Notes under the pieces: generated by a model | What the model was told of the DNA's origin: nothing | The model's input: the letters and a program-made list of their open reading frames with translations, nothing else | Database searches by the model: none | Part shown: one piece after another, positions 17,275 to 25,318 of the stretch | How the letters are laid out: the number at the start of each line of letters is the position of its first letter | Numbering within the stretch: the first letter of the stretch is position 1 | Program-made: the position numbers and the translations under genes | DNA from: Mycobacterium sp. 1245111.1 | Lineage (GTDB): Bacteria; Actinomycetota; Actinomycetes; Mycobacteriales; Mycobacteriaceae | Length of the DNA: 64,000 nt | Direction of reading: 5' to 3' | NCBI RefSeq assembly: GCF_001673405.1 | Contig: NZ_LZLV01000044.1 | Location: 1-64,000, forward strand

Positions 17275-18513
17275 ATGGCGGAGCCGGCGGTTACTGACGA
17301 CATCGAACAGCGCATCCGCGAGGCGCAGGAGAAGTTCAACGCGGGAATGGGTGCCGACGGTGACGCGACCCCTTACCCGCTGCTGCGTGAGCTGCGTCTG
17401 AAGGCGGCGGTTCACCCGGGTTGGCCCGAGATGGGTGTTCCCGAGGACGGGCCCGACGGCAAGAAGACGTTCACGGCGTATTCATTCGATGCGGTCAAAG
17501 GCGTGTTCACCGACAACATCACGTTCAGCACCCGCATCTATGAGGACATGGTGCGCCCGCTACAGGGCCCGACGATCCTCGAGATGCAGGAGCCCGAGCA
17601 TGCGGTTTACCGCCGGCTGCACGAGTTCGCGTTCGCCCGCTCGTCGATGAAGCGTTGGGACACCGAGCTTGTCGGTCCCCTGGTGGACCGCACGATTGCG
17701 AAGTTTCGCAACGACCGCCGCGTCGATTTGGTCGATGCGGTGTTCATGCCCATTCCTGTGCGGATCATCGCGGCCCTGCTCGGGTTGCCCGAATCGGATA
17801 TCGGTGAGTTTCACCGATTGGCGATCGACCTGCTGGGCTTTCGCGGCGACATGGATACCGCGATGAAAGCCTCGGCGCAGATGAAGGACTACTTCATCGG
17901 AATACTCGCCGATCGGCGCAAGTCACCGAAAGACGACATGGTGACCATCCTGTCGCAGGCCGAGATCGACGGCGTCAAGATGTCGGACGAGCAGATCTAC
18001 GGATTCATGCGCAATCTCCTGCCCGCGGGCGCAGAGACGACCTCGCGATCGACGGCCAGCCTCGCGCTGGGGTTGTTGACCCACACCGACCAACTCGACG
18101 CGGTCCGTGACGACCGCAGTCTCTTGCCGCAGGCGATCGAGGAGGGGATTAGGTGGGAGACCCCGCTGCTGAACTTCATCCGCGAAGTCAGCACCGACAC
18201 CACGTTCTTCGGTCTGGATATCCCCAAGGGTTCGACGATGATGGTGAACCTCGGCAGCGCCAACCACGACGAAACCCGCTGGGACGACGCGGAGTCCTTC
18301 AACATCTTTCGGGACCGCAAGCCGCACATCGGGTTTGGCCATGGCGCGCACGTATGCCTGGGCATGCATCTGGCCCGTCTGGAGAGCACCAAGATCTTCA
18401 ACGCACTCTTCGACGAATTGCCGGGCCTACGCCTCGACCCTGACGCGCCGGCGCCCTACGTCACCGGAACGATGTTCCGCTCACCACCGCGCCTCGACGT
18501 GGTGTGGGATTAA
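17275..18513 (+). CDS. Cytochrome P450 monooxygenase
   Basis: A 412-residue bacterial class I P450 that hydroxylates an organic substrate using ferredoxin-supplied electrons. The oxygen-activating I-helix motif is PAGAETTSRS, the K-helix ExxR is EGIR in IEEGIRWETP, and the heme-binding loop is FGHGAHVCLGMHLARLE with the axial Cys. GTGACTC before ATG 17275 follows GGGAGG. It is the first of three co-directional genes (P450, DapB-like, SDR) spaced 14 bp apart or overlapping. No ferredoxin gene is seen nearby, so electrons must come from elsewhere. The P450 class is certain; the CYP family is not determined. Confidence 0.93.
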   Translation: MAEPAVTDDIEQRIREAQEKFNAGMGADGDATPYPLLRELRLKAAVHPGWPEMGVPEDGPDGKKTFTAYSFDAVKGVFTDNITFSTRIYEDMVRPLQGPTILEMQEPEHAVYRRLHEFAFARSSMKRWDTELVGPLVDRTIAKFRNDRRVDLVDAVFMPIPVRIIAALLGLPESDIGEFHRLAIDLLGFRGDMDTAMKASAQMKDYFIGILADRRKSPKDDMVTILSQAEIDGVKMSDEQIYGFMRNLLPAGAETTSRSTASLALGLLTHTDQLDAVRDDRSLLPQAIEEGIRWETPLLNFIREVSTDTTFFGLDIPKGSTMMVNLGSANHDETRWDDAESFNIFRDRKPHIGFGHGAHVCLGMHLARLESTKIFNALFDELPGLRLDPDAPAPYVTGTMFRSPPRLDVVWD

Positions 18514-18527
18514 GGAGATTGCCTGAC

Positions 18528-19613
18528 ATGACTCGCGTGATCCAGTGGGCGACCGGCGTGACCGGAATGATGTCACTCCGGCACGTCGTGGAACGGCCCG
18601 ATCTGAAACTGGTTGGGGTGCGGGTGTATGACCCGGCAAAAGCGGGTCTCGACGCCGGCGCACTATGCGGCGCCCCCGACGTCGGCGTCCTGACCTCCGA
18701 TGACCGCGATTCCGTCATCGGCACCGACGCCGACGTGGTGCTCTACATGGGCAAGGTCGAGACCGACACGCCCGGCTGCTTCGCTGATGTCTGCGAGCTG
18801 CTGGCGTCGGGGAAGAATGTGGTGGCCACCGGCAGTCGCTTCATCCACCCCCGCTCGCTGCACGAAGTGCTGGCCGACGACATTGAAAAGGCTTGTCGCG
18901 CAGGCAGTTCATCATTTCTGGGACTCGGCCTTTACCCGGGCTTCATCGGGGAGTCGCTGGCGCCGATCCTAGCCCGGCTGACCCAGCGCACCACGCGGAT
19001 CGAGGTGCGAGAAGTGCTGAACTACTCGACTTACGCCAGCCATGACCTGATCTTCAACGCGATGGGTTTTGGCCATGCCCCGGACGACACCACACCGTTG
19101 CTGACCAATACCGATTACGCCGCGAGCGCGTGGATCGGCAGCGCGACCGTGCTCGCCCAGGCGCTCGGGCTACAGATTCGTTCGGTTGAGGGTTTCCGGG
19201 AGGTCGTGACGACGCCGCGAGCGCTCACGGTGGCCGCAGGCGAGATTCCCGCGGGAACCGTGGGCGCCATGCGATTCGGTGTTGAAGTCGACTGTGGCCC
19301 AACGACAATCGCCGTCGAACATCTCACCAGGATGGCCGATGATTTGGCCCCCGACTGGCCGACGGACGTCGGGTACGAGGTCACCTTCCATGGCAAACCC
19401 AACATGAATCTGCATCTCGTGATCGGCTCGCACGAGGAGGACCACGCCGAGCAGGGCTGCCTGGCGACCGCCATGCACGCCATCAACGCCATCCCGGCCG
19501 TGATCGCGGCGGACCCGGGCCTCTATGACCTGTCGACGATATCCCCGTTCGTTGCGCACTGGACGGAGCGCGGGGCGCTGTCCTCGCCGCGAGATCGCCT
19601 GCGCGAAGGATGA
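18528..19613 (+). CDS. DapB-like NAD(P)H-dependent oxidoreductase (paralogue B)
   Basis: A 361-residue member of the same family as the gene at 16085. The N-terminus is MTRVIQWATGVTGMMSLRHV, followed by the matching signature YDPAKAGLDAGALCGAPDVG. Other conserved parts are VVATGSRFIHPRSL, FLGLGLYPGFIGESLAPIL, FNAMGFGHAPDDT and HAINAIPAVIAADPG. ATG 18528 has AAGGAG upstream; the longer frame lies inside the P450 gene. It overlaps the following SDR by four bases (ATGA), so the three genes are coupled. In this operon it probably reduces or oxidises the P450-derived product, but this is inference. Confidence 0.8.
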   Translation: MTRVIQWATGVTGMMSLRHVVERPDLKLVGVRVYDPAKAGLDAGALCGAPDVGVLTSDDRDSVIGTDADVVLYMGKVETDTPGCFADVCELLASGKNVVATGSRFIHPRSLHEVLADDIEKACRAGSSSFLGLGLYPGFIGESLAPILARLTQRTTRIEVREVLNYSTYASHDLIFNAMGFGHAPDDTTPLLTNTDYAASAWIGSATVLAQALGLQIRSVEGFREVVTTPRALTVAAGEIPAGTVGAMRFGVEVDCGPTTIAVEHLTRMADDLAPDWPTDVGYEVTFHGKPNMNLHLVIGSHEEDHAEQGCLATAMHAINAIPAVIAADPGLYDLSTISPFVAHWTERGALSSPRDRLREG

Positions 19614-20587
19614 TCTCGTTCACCGACCGGGTTGTTCTGGTTACGGGCGGCGGTCGCGGACTCGGCGAAGCGTACTGCCTCGAGATGGCCCGCCGTGGAG
19701 CCGCCGTGGTGGTTCATGACAACGGCGCCGAGACCGACGGCAGCGGGGGGAACACGGAGCCTGCCAACGATGTCGCCCGCATCATTCGTGAGGCGGGCGG
19801 GCGGGCGGTGGCGTGTGTGTCCGACGCCAGCACGGAATCGGGCGGGCAGGCCGCCGTCGACCTCGCGGTGGAGGAGTTCGGCCGTCTGGATGCAGTTGTC
19901 GCCAACGCCGGCATCATTCACGACGACCCGATATCCGCATGGCCCACGGACCGCTTCGAAGCGCTGCTGCGCCACCACCTCCTGGCTGCTTTCCACGTTG
20001 TCCGACCGGGTTTCGCGGTAATGCGCTCCGCCGGATACGGGCGACTGGTGTTCGTGTCCTCCGCCGCGGGCGTCTTCGGACAGCCGGGTTTGACGGGCTA
20101 CGCCACGGCGAAGACGGGGATGCTCGGCTTGATGAATGTCGCGGCGCTCGAGGGATCGGCTTACGGCATCAAGGCCAATGCCATTATGCCTATGGGTGAT
20201 ACCCGAATGGCAGCGGCTCTTATGGGGGAGGCCGGCACGACCGCCGAAGCGCGAGAATTCCTAGCCACGTTGCGACTCGATCAAGTTGCGCCGGTTGTCG
20301 CGTACCTTGCCAGCGAGCGCTGCACGCTGACGCATCGGGTGCTCAGCGCATTTCGCGGCAGGGTGGCCGCGTTGCAGATCGGCGTCACACGGGGCTGGTG
20401 CGGTCCCGGGGGGACCTTCGACGCCGAGGACGTCGCTGCCAACCTTGACCAGATCCTCGATCCGTCGGGACTTCTGGTCCCGGGCAGCATCTTCGACGAA
20501 ATGGAATATGCGCTGAGCGCGGAACCGTTGCTGACGGACGCGTGCCCCGGTCAGCCCGAGACCAGCCCGTCGCCGAATCCGGTGTAG
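19610..20587 (+). CDS. SDR of the MFE-2/3-hydroxyacyl-CoA dehydrogenase type
   Basis: A 325-residue SDR with the start MISFTDRVVLVTGGGRGLGE and a YCLEMARRGAAVVVHDNG segment. GGGRGLG followed by Y-x5-A-RGA-VVV-D-G is typical of the (3R)-hydroxyacyl-CoA dehydrogenase domain of peroxisomal multifunctional enzyme 2. The catalytic Ser/Tyr/Lys appear in VFVSSAAGVFGQPG and GYATAKTGM. The C-terminal extension (residues 220-325) is also as in that subgroup. It may oxidise a 3-hydroxyacyl-CoA. It follows the DapB-like gene with a four-base overlap, and overlaps the convergent next gene by 37 bp. Confidence 0.82.
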   Translation: MISFTDRVVLVTGGGRGLGEAYCLEMARRGAAVVVHDNGAETDGSGGNTEPANDVARIIREAGGRAVACVSDASTESGGQAAVDLAVEEFGRLDAVVANAGIIHDDPISAWPTDRFEALLRHHLLAAFHVVRPGFAVMRSAGYGRLVFVSSAAGVFGQPGLTGYATAKTGMLGLMNVAALEGSAYGIKANAIMPMGDTRMAAALMGEAGTTAEAREFLATLRLDQVAPVVAYLASERCTLTHRVLSAFRGRVAALQIGVTRGWCGPGGTFDAEDVAANLDQILDPSGLLVPGSIFDEMEYALSAEPLLTDACPGQPETSPSPNPV

Positions 20588-21645
20588 CTGCGGATCAGAG
20601 GCAGATCGGCCATCGTCGCGAAGCCCGCTGGTGCGGAACAAATTGCCGGTATCGCGTTGACGACCTGCAGCGCAACCGCGACCAGGCCAGCCCGCACATG
20701 CTCCTCGACCGAAGCCGGACGGGAGTAGCTCGCCAGGCAGAAAAAGTGCACTCGCATGGAGGGGTCCCCCTCGAGCGTCAGGGTCCAGCCATCCTCTGGT
20801 TTGGGCCAATGCTCTGGATATTCACCCCCGACCGTCCACAGCGTCTCGAACTCGATGAGCGGTTCACCTTTGCGGTATCCGACGAAGTTCCACCGCTGCC
20901 CGGCCGTTGTGCCTGCGCGCACCTTATGGCCGAAGATCTCAAAGTCCTTAGTGGCCGGCACGGCATCGACGCTTACCGTGACGTCGTCGATGCTCGCGTT
21001 CAAGCTATCGGCGATAAACCAGGTCTGCTGAGTGAAAAGGGCGGTGTTGAACGTCAGAAAGTCATTCGCCGTCGGGGTGATGTCCTCGGGCGGCCGCCCG
21101 AACCACATTCCGTCGAAGGTGATGTCGGTGCTCTCCCACAGCGACCAGTCAGCGCGCTCTTGGAGGGTAAACCGATCGATGGAACGGCTCATCCCCGACA
21201 GCGCCAAGGGCAGCACACCGGACAGGTTGCCGGGGTTGAGGCCACTGGCATGAATCGTGCTGTTGCCCTTCTGGCAGGCCGCCAGCAGTCGCCGACGGTC
21301 GGCGTCGTCGATGCGCCTGGGATGAAACAGAAACGAGACGGTCGCGACATTCTTCCCGCTCTCCAGCAGAGCGCAGACGTCGTCGAGATTCGTAAACGAC
21401 GGAGCGTACAGAACGAGATCGGCGTTCATTGCCAGGATTTCGTCGACGTCGGTGGTCGCGGTGACCCCGATCGGGTCCCGATCGACAAGTGTGCCGATGT
21501 CGACACCGTTCTTGAAATCGGAATAGACGCGTGCTCCGACCAGCTCTAGGTCGGGACGATAGTCGAGGATCGTATTGATCATCTCGGTGCCCACCGCGCC
21601 GGTCGCCCACTGGATGATTCGAAGCCGTTGGGAGCTCGCAGCCAA
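20551..21645 (-). CDS. DapB-like NAD(P)H-dependent oxidoreductase (paralogue C)
   Basis: A 364-residue member of the DapB-like family: RLRIIQWATGAVGTEMINTI at the N-terminus, then a shifted signature YSDFKNGVDIGTLV, FHPRRIDDADRR, HASGLNPGNLSGVLPL, DGMWFGRPPED and the late VVNAIPAICSAPAG. There is no ATG at the start. A TTG at 21645 (MAASSQRLRI) is preferred because AGAGGAG sits eight bases upstream; a TTG at 21663 has no such site. It is divergent from the SDR at 21766, with a copy of the recurrent inverted repeat between them. Reaction unknown. Confidence 0.78.
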   Translation of the reverse strand: MAASSQRLRIIQWATGAVGTEMINTILDYRPDLELVGARVYSDFKNGVDIGTLVDRDPIGVTATTDVDEILAMNADLVLYAPSFTNLDDVCALLESGKNVATVSFLFHPRRIDDADRRRLLAACQKGNSTIHASGLNPGNLSGVLPLALSGMSRSIDRFTLQERADWSLWESTDITFDGMWFGRPPEDITPTANDFLTFNTALFTQQTWFIADSLNASIDDVTVSVDAVPATKDFEIFGHKVRAGTTAGQRWNFVGYRKGEPLIEFETLWTVGGEYPEHWPKPEDGWTLTLEGDPSMRVHFFCLASYSRPASVEEHVRAGLVAVALQVVNAIPAICSAPAGFATMADLPLIRSYTGFGDGLVSG

Positions 21646-21695
21646 TTCGTGGGCTCCTCTCAACGCCTCGCGAAGATTTCTACTCTAGCCGTGGT

Positions 21696-21711
21696 GATAA
21701 CGTATGTTCTC
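21696..21711 (+). promoter_or_regulatory. Copy of the recurrent 16-bp inverted repeat
   Basis: GATAACGTATGTTCTC fits GAKAAY-N4-RTTMTC and differs from the site at 49861-49876 (reverse strand) in one of 16 bases. It lies in the divergent gap between the DapB-like gene (21645) and the SDR (21766). The left half, preceded by TG, also reads as an extended -10 (TGATAAC) toward the SDR. Confidence 0.65.
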
Positions 21712-21765
21712 GTAATTCATCAGGTGATGTTCTCAATGTCATCAGTGCCGTGGAAGGAACCGTTC

Positions 21766-22611
21766 GTGAACGATGCGCTGGGGTACGAAGGCAAACACGT
21801 GGTGGTCACCGGTGCCGCGTCCGGGATGGGTGAAGCAGCCGCCCGGATCCTCGTTGATCTCGGCGCGCACGTGACGGCACTCGACATCAAGCCGACCAGC
21901 GTGCAGGCCGACCGGGCTCTGCAGATCGACCTGCGCGACCGGGCGAACATCGAAGACGTCGCCGCCTCCATCGACGGGCCCGTGGACGGCCTGTTCAGCT
22001 GCGCCGGGTTGCCCGGTCCGCCATTCAGTGAGCTGGACACCATGCTGGTGAACTTCGTCGGCGCCCGCCACCTTGCCGAACAGCTGGTCCCGAAGATGCC
22101 GAAAGGATCTGCCATCAGCGTCATCTCGTCCTCGGCGGCGATTGGCTGGCAGGATCACGTCAGCGTGATCACCCAGCTTCTGGAGACCGATGGATTCGAC
22201 GCTGCTGTCGACTGGTTGAAGGCCAACGAGAAGACGTGGTCATGGAGCGGCTACGCCTACTCCAAATACGTCATCGACGCCTGGGTCGGTTGGTGGTATC
22301 CGGTGCTGGCGCGCGACGGCATCCGCGTCAACTGCATCAATCCCGGACCGACCGAGACGGCGATGATGCCGGCATTCCAAGACTTCGCCGGCAAGGAACT
22401 CGTCGACCAGTCGGTGGGACCAGTCGGGCGCTATTCCACTCCTGAAGAGCAGGCCTGGCCGCTGGTCTGCCTGGGCAGCCCGCGTCTGAGCTATGTAGGT
22501 GGAGCGATCTTGTGGACTGACGGCGGGTGGAACGGCGCTATGACCATGGGGCGCCACCAGGCGCAGTGGGCTGATCATCCGGAAGACGCGATTCCGGCGA
22601 AGAACGGCTGA
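21766..22611 (+). CDS. Short-chain dehydrogenase/reductase (coniferyl-alcohol/3-alpha-HSD-like)
   Basis: A 281-residue SDR beginning MNDALGYEGKHVVVTGAASG. GTG 21766 is preferred because GGAAGGAA lies about seven bases upstream; ATGs at 21727 and 21736 would add residues from promoter DNA. The motif TGAASGMG binds NAD; VISSSAAIG and GYAYSKYVIDAW give Ser, Tyr and Lys; NCINPGPTET is the PG motif. The short second half of the cofactor domain (DIKPTS.. DLRD) and the WxWSGYAYSK region resemble 3-alpha-hydroxysteroid and coniferyl-alcohol dehydrogenases. Substrate not proven. Its 3' end faces the next gene seven bases away. Confidence 0.85.
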   Translation: MNDALGYEGKHVVVTGAASGMGEAAARILVDLGAHVTALDIKPTSVQADRALQIDLRDRANIEDVAASIDGPVDGLFSCAGLPGPPFSELDTMLVNFVGARHLAEQLVPKMPKGSAISVISSSAAIGWQDHVSVITQLLETDGFDAAVDWLKANEKTWSWSGYAYSKYVIDAWVGWWYPVLARDGIRVNCINPGPTETAMMPAFQDFAGKELVDQSVGPVGRYSTPEEQAWPLVCLGSPRLSYVGGAILWTDGGWNGAMTMGRHQAQWADHPEDAIPAKNG

Positions 22612-22618
22612 GCGCGGG

Positions 22619-23422
22619 TCAGATGAAGTCTGACCCGCCGTCGACGTTGACCGTCGCCCCGGTCACGTAGCCATTGCGGCGTGAAGCCAGATACGTGGTC
22701 ACCGACGCGATCTCTTCGGGCAAGCCAGCGCGACCGATATCGCACGGATGACCGTAAGTCCTCTCGACCCACGTCATCACGTCCTTCGGGTCCGAGGAGT
22801 CAAGCCCATCCGCGGCGAGCGTCTCGCGGAGTATCTCGGTGAAACTTGCCGTCACGATGGTGCCCGGGCACACACAGTTGACCAGAATTCCTTCGGTACC
22901 AAGGCTTTTGGATAGATTCTTGGTAAAGCTAGACAGCGCCGATTTGGCGGCCGTGTAGGCGACGAGGCGAGCGCTCTGGCGCTGGATCGAGTGCGCCGAG
23001 AGAGTAACGATGCGGGCCCAGTCAGCGGATCGCAGCATCGGGAGCGCAGCCCGCACCGAGCGCACGGCAGAAAGCGTGCCCAGATCGAACGCGGCGTACC
23101 AATCGTCGTCGTCGAGATCGTCGAATGCACCGGCGCCCGGGCCGACAGTATGTACCAATGCGTTCAAGGTGCCCCAGGCATCGCCGACGGACGCAAAGGC
23201 CGAGGAGATGGAGTCGGCATCGGACATATCAACGCTGAGCGCGAGCACTTGGGGGGCGCCGGCGTTGCGGATGCGCTCTGCCGCCGAATCCAACGCCGAG
23301 CGGCCGCGCGCCATGATCGCCACCGCAGCGCCCTCGGCTCCCAGACTCTCGGCGATCGCCAAGCCCATACCCTTGCTACCTCCGGTCACGACTGCCGTCG
23401 CGCCGTTGAAACCAAGCTCCAT
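22619..23422 (-). CDS. Short-chain dehydrogenase/reductase
   Basis: Classical SDR of 267 residues. The cofactor motif GGSKGMG appears near residue 15; NALVHTVGPGAG replaces the usual NNAG; Ser lies in VTLSAHS and the Tyr/Lys in VAYTAAKSALSSF; the C-terminal motif is YVTGATVNVDGGSDFI. ATG 23422 has AGAGGA upstream. It is the second gene of a pair, 34 bp after the SDR at 23457, both expressed leftward from the operator-bearing promoter at 24216-24337. The family's usual reactions are alcohol or 3-oxoacyl oxidation and reduction; substrate unknown. Confidence 0.88.
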   Translation of the reverse strand: MELGFNGATAVVTGGSKGMGLAIAESLGAEGAAVAIMARGRSALDSAAERIRNAGAPQVLALSVDMSDADSISSAFASVGDAWGTLNALVHTVGPGAGAFDDLDDDDWYAAFDLGTLSAVRSVRAALPMLRSADWARIVTLSAHSIQRQSARLVAYTAAKSALSSFTKNLSKSLGTEGILVNCVCPGTIVTASFTEILRETLAADGLDSSDPKDVMTWVERTYGHPCDIGRAGLPEEIASVTTYLASRRNGYVTGATVNVDGGSDFI

Positions 23423-23456
23423 AGAGTCGTCCTCTTTTAGCCTTACCTATGACTGT

Positions 23457-24215
23457 CTAGTGGCCTTTGATGATTCGCGGTGCAAGATGGACGATCTCGC
23501 TGACCACCGTCGGATTCGCGCGCGACATAGCGACAAGCGACAACATCGCATTGGCCACATCGGAGACGCCAGACATGTTGCTCGGAATCTGGCCTTCCTG
23601 CGCCCAGGACCGATACAGGTCGGCGAGCAGGTCTCGATCGGCGCCGCGCAGAATTTCGGTGTCCTTGGTCGGCCCGACGCTCACCCGGATGACGGCGAGG
23701 TCGGGATGTTCGGCTCGCCAGGATCTCAGGATCTCGTCGAGCGCGGCCTTGCTGGCGTGATAGGCGGCCACGCCTACGCGGGGCCGGCCGACGTCGTGGC
23801 TCGACGCGACGACGATGGTGGCGTTGTCGTTGAGGTGGGGGAGGACCGTCCGCAGGACGTGGGAGGCACCCACGGCGTTGACGGCGTAGGCGTGCAGCCA
23901 GGTTTCCACGTCGGTTTCGTCGATGAGCGCGAAGGGCACCACGGCACTGGTGAATATCACCGCATCCAGCGTGCCTAAGTCGGCGGCGACGTCAGCGATG
24001 ACGGATTCGATTGCGCGTGGATCGGCGACGTCGAGTTCGTATGCCGAGCCCCCGAGCTCATCGGCTAGGTCAGACAGCAGGTGCAGACGCCGCGCGGCCA
24101 GGGCTACCTTGGCCCCTCTGGAGTGCGCGGCGCGGGCCAACGCCTGTCCGATGCCCGACGATGCGCCGATGATCAGCATCCGCGTGCCGGTGATGTTGGA
24201 GTGTCGGTCGTTCAT
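23457..24215 (-). CDS. Short-chain dehydrogenase/reductase
   Basis: SDR of 252 residues starting MNDRHSNITGTRMLIIGASS. GASSGIG binds the cofactor, IVVASSHDVG provides Ser and AAYHASKAALDEILRSW the Tyr/Lys. The C-terminal third lacks the common TG-DGG motif and ends in a distinct helix-rich stretch, as does the SDR at 12089, which it resembles in the RAEHPDLAVIRVSVG region (RIEHPEIGFTRLAVG there). Start ATG 24215 follows GAGGGG. Divergent from the SDR at 24338, with the cleanest copy of the inverted repeat between them. Confidence 0.86.
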   Translation of the reverse strand: MNDRHSNITGTRMLIIGASSGIGQALARAAHSRGAKVALAARRLHLLSDLADELGGSAYELDVADPRAIESVIADVAADLGTLDAVIFTSAVVPFALIDETDVETWLHAYAVNAVGASHVLRTVLPHLNDNATIVVASSHDVGRPRVGVAAYHASKAALDEILRSWRAEHPDLAVIRVSVGPTKDTEILRGADRDLLADLYRSWAQEGQIPSNMSGVSDVANAMLSLVAMSRANPTVVSEIVHLAPRIIKGH

Positions 24216-24278
24216 GAACTGCCCCTCGTGTCATTGCGCGACCGTTCACGCAGAGTCGAGCACTGAATTCTTGCATGT

Positions 24279-24294
24279 GAGAATAATCATTCTC
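24279..24294 (+). promoter_or_regulatory. Copy of the recurrent inverted repeat (perfect arms)
   Basis: GAGAATAATCATTCTC has perfectly complementary six-base arms around AATC. It is placed in the 122-bp gap between divergent SDR genes, 44 bp before the plus-strand start. One of the best copies of the motif in the window. Confidence 0.72.
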
Positions 24295-24337
24295 GGATCG
24301 GGTGGGTCAATCTCACGGCCCACGCATAGGAGGCGAC

Positions 24338-25180
24338 GTGATCGATTTCAAGGACAAGGTAGTACTGGTAACCGGCGCGGGCGCAGGAATCGGGCAAGCC
24401 ACCACGGCCGCGTTTGTCGACCTAGGTGGGTCTGTTGTCGCACTGGAGGTCGACCCGGCGCGCGCCGACAAACTCCAGGAACAGCTCGGTGCCGGTGCGC
24501 TCGTCGTCACCGGCGATGCGACGTCCGGCGCCGACGTGTCGAAACTCGCCGATACCGTCAGCGAACGGTTCGGGCACCTCGACGTGCTGGTGAACAACGT
24601 CGGTCACTTCGTCACGCGGCCCACCCCGTTCGAGCGCCTCACTGATGAGCAGATCGATGACATCTATCGGGTCAATCTCAGACACATCTTCACGGTGACG
24701 CGTGCCATGCTGCCGCTTCTCCGCGCCGCGCAACGCGGCGCGAGCATCACGAATGTGTCGTCGATCGAGGGCTTCCGTGGCATACCGCAATTCGCGGTGT
24801 ACGGCGCGTTCAAAGCCGCGGTGACCGGATTCACGATGAGCCTCGCCCTCGAGCTGGGTCCCGAGGGCATCAGGGTGAACGCTGTTGCGCCTGAGACCAC
24901 CGACACCGCCCAGGTCCCGCTCGACCGCATGATCCACCCGTCGCAGCGACACCACATCCCACACTGGACTCCGTTAGGCCGCTTCGGAACCCCGCAGGAC
25001 ACCGCGGGCTGTGTACTGTTTCTCGCCAGCCCGCTGGCTGCCTGGGTTTCCGGGACCGTGATACACGCCGACGGCGGCGCGCTGGCCGCCGCCGGGTGGT
25101 ACCGCGACGATCAGGGCACGTGGACGAACATGCCCGTCATCAAAGGCAACAGCTTGAAGCCGGCGGAGGGCGCGGACTGA
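24338..25180 (+). CDS. Short-chain dehydrogenase/reductase
   Basis: SDR of 280 residues starting MIDFKDKVVLVTGAGAGIGQ from GTG 24338, preceded by AGGAGG. All classical motifs are present: VNNVGHF in place of NNAG, Ser in NVSSIEGF, Tyr/Lys in AVYGAFKAAVTGF, and WVSGTVIHADGGALAA near the C-terminus. The substrate loop mentions HHIPHWTPLGRFGTP, followed by a conserved GWYRDDQGTWTNMPV tail that is longer than usual. It is followed after 134 bp by the AveC-like membrane protein gene. Confidence 0.88.
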   Translation: MIDFKDKVVLVTGAGAGIGQATTAAFVDLGGSVVALEVDPARADKLQEQLGAGALVVTGDATSGADVSKLADTVSERFGHLDVLVNNVGHFVTRPTPFERLTDEQIDDIYRVNLRHIFTVTRAMLPLLRAAQRGASITNVSSIEGFRGIPQFAVYGAFKAAVTGFTMSLALELGPEGIRVNAVAPETTDTAQVPLDRMIHPSQRHHIPHWTPLGRFGTPQDTAGCVLFLASPLAAWVSGTVIHADGGALAAAGWYRDDQGTWTNMPVIKGNSLKPAEGAD

Positions 25181-25219
25181 AATTTGAGCAACCAGGCGGA
25201 AAGCTTGTCCTCATCCTGC

Positions 25220-25235
25220 GATAACGCCTATTCTC
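25220..25235 (+). promoter_or_regulatory. Copy of the recurrent inverted repeat upstream of AveC-like gene
   Basis: GATAACGCCTATTCTC fits GAKAAY-N4-RTTMTC. It lies 40 bp after the preceding SDR stop and 80 bp before the AveC-like start, marking a new promoter. The GATAAC half may also be the -10 hexamer. Confidence 0.6.
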
Positions 25236-25268
25236 AGTTGGTTCGAGGATTTCTTATCGTGTGCGGGC

Positions 25269-25318
25269 ATGAAGGGAACCGGATGACGCAAGCCGGAGTT
25301 ACCGCGACGAGCGCATGA
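25269..25318 (+). CDS. Two chained mini-ORFs (5 and 11 codons), possible leader peptides
   Basis: ATG at 25269 opens MKGTG, ending in a TGA that overlaps the ATG at 25283. That ATG opens MTQAGVTATSA, whose TGA (25316-25318) overlaps the ATG of the AveC-like gene at 25315. AAGGGA at 25272-25277 is a plausible ribosome site for the second peptide. The AveC-like start itself has only a weak site, so coupled translation from these mini-ORFs could supply ribosomes. It could also be coincidence, since start-stop overlaps are common in this DNA. Confidence 0.35.
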
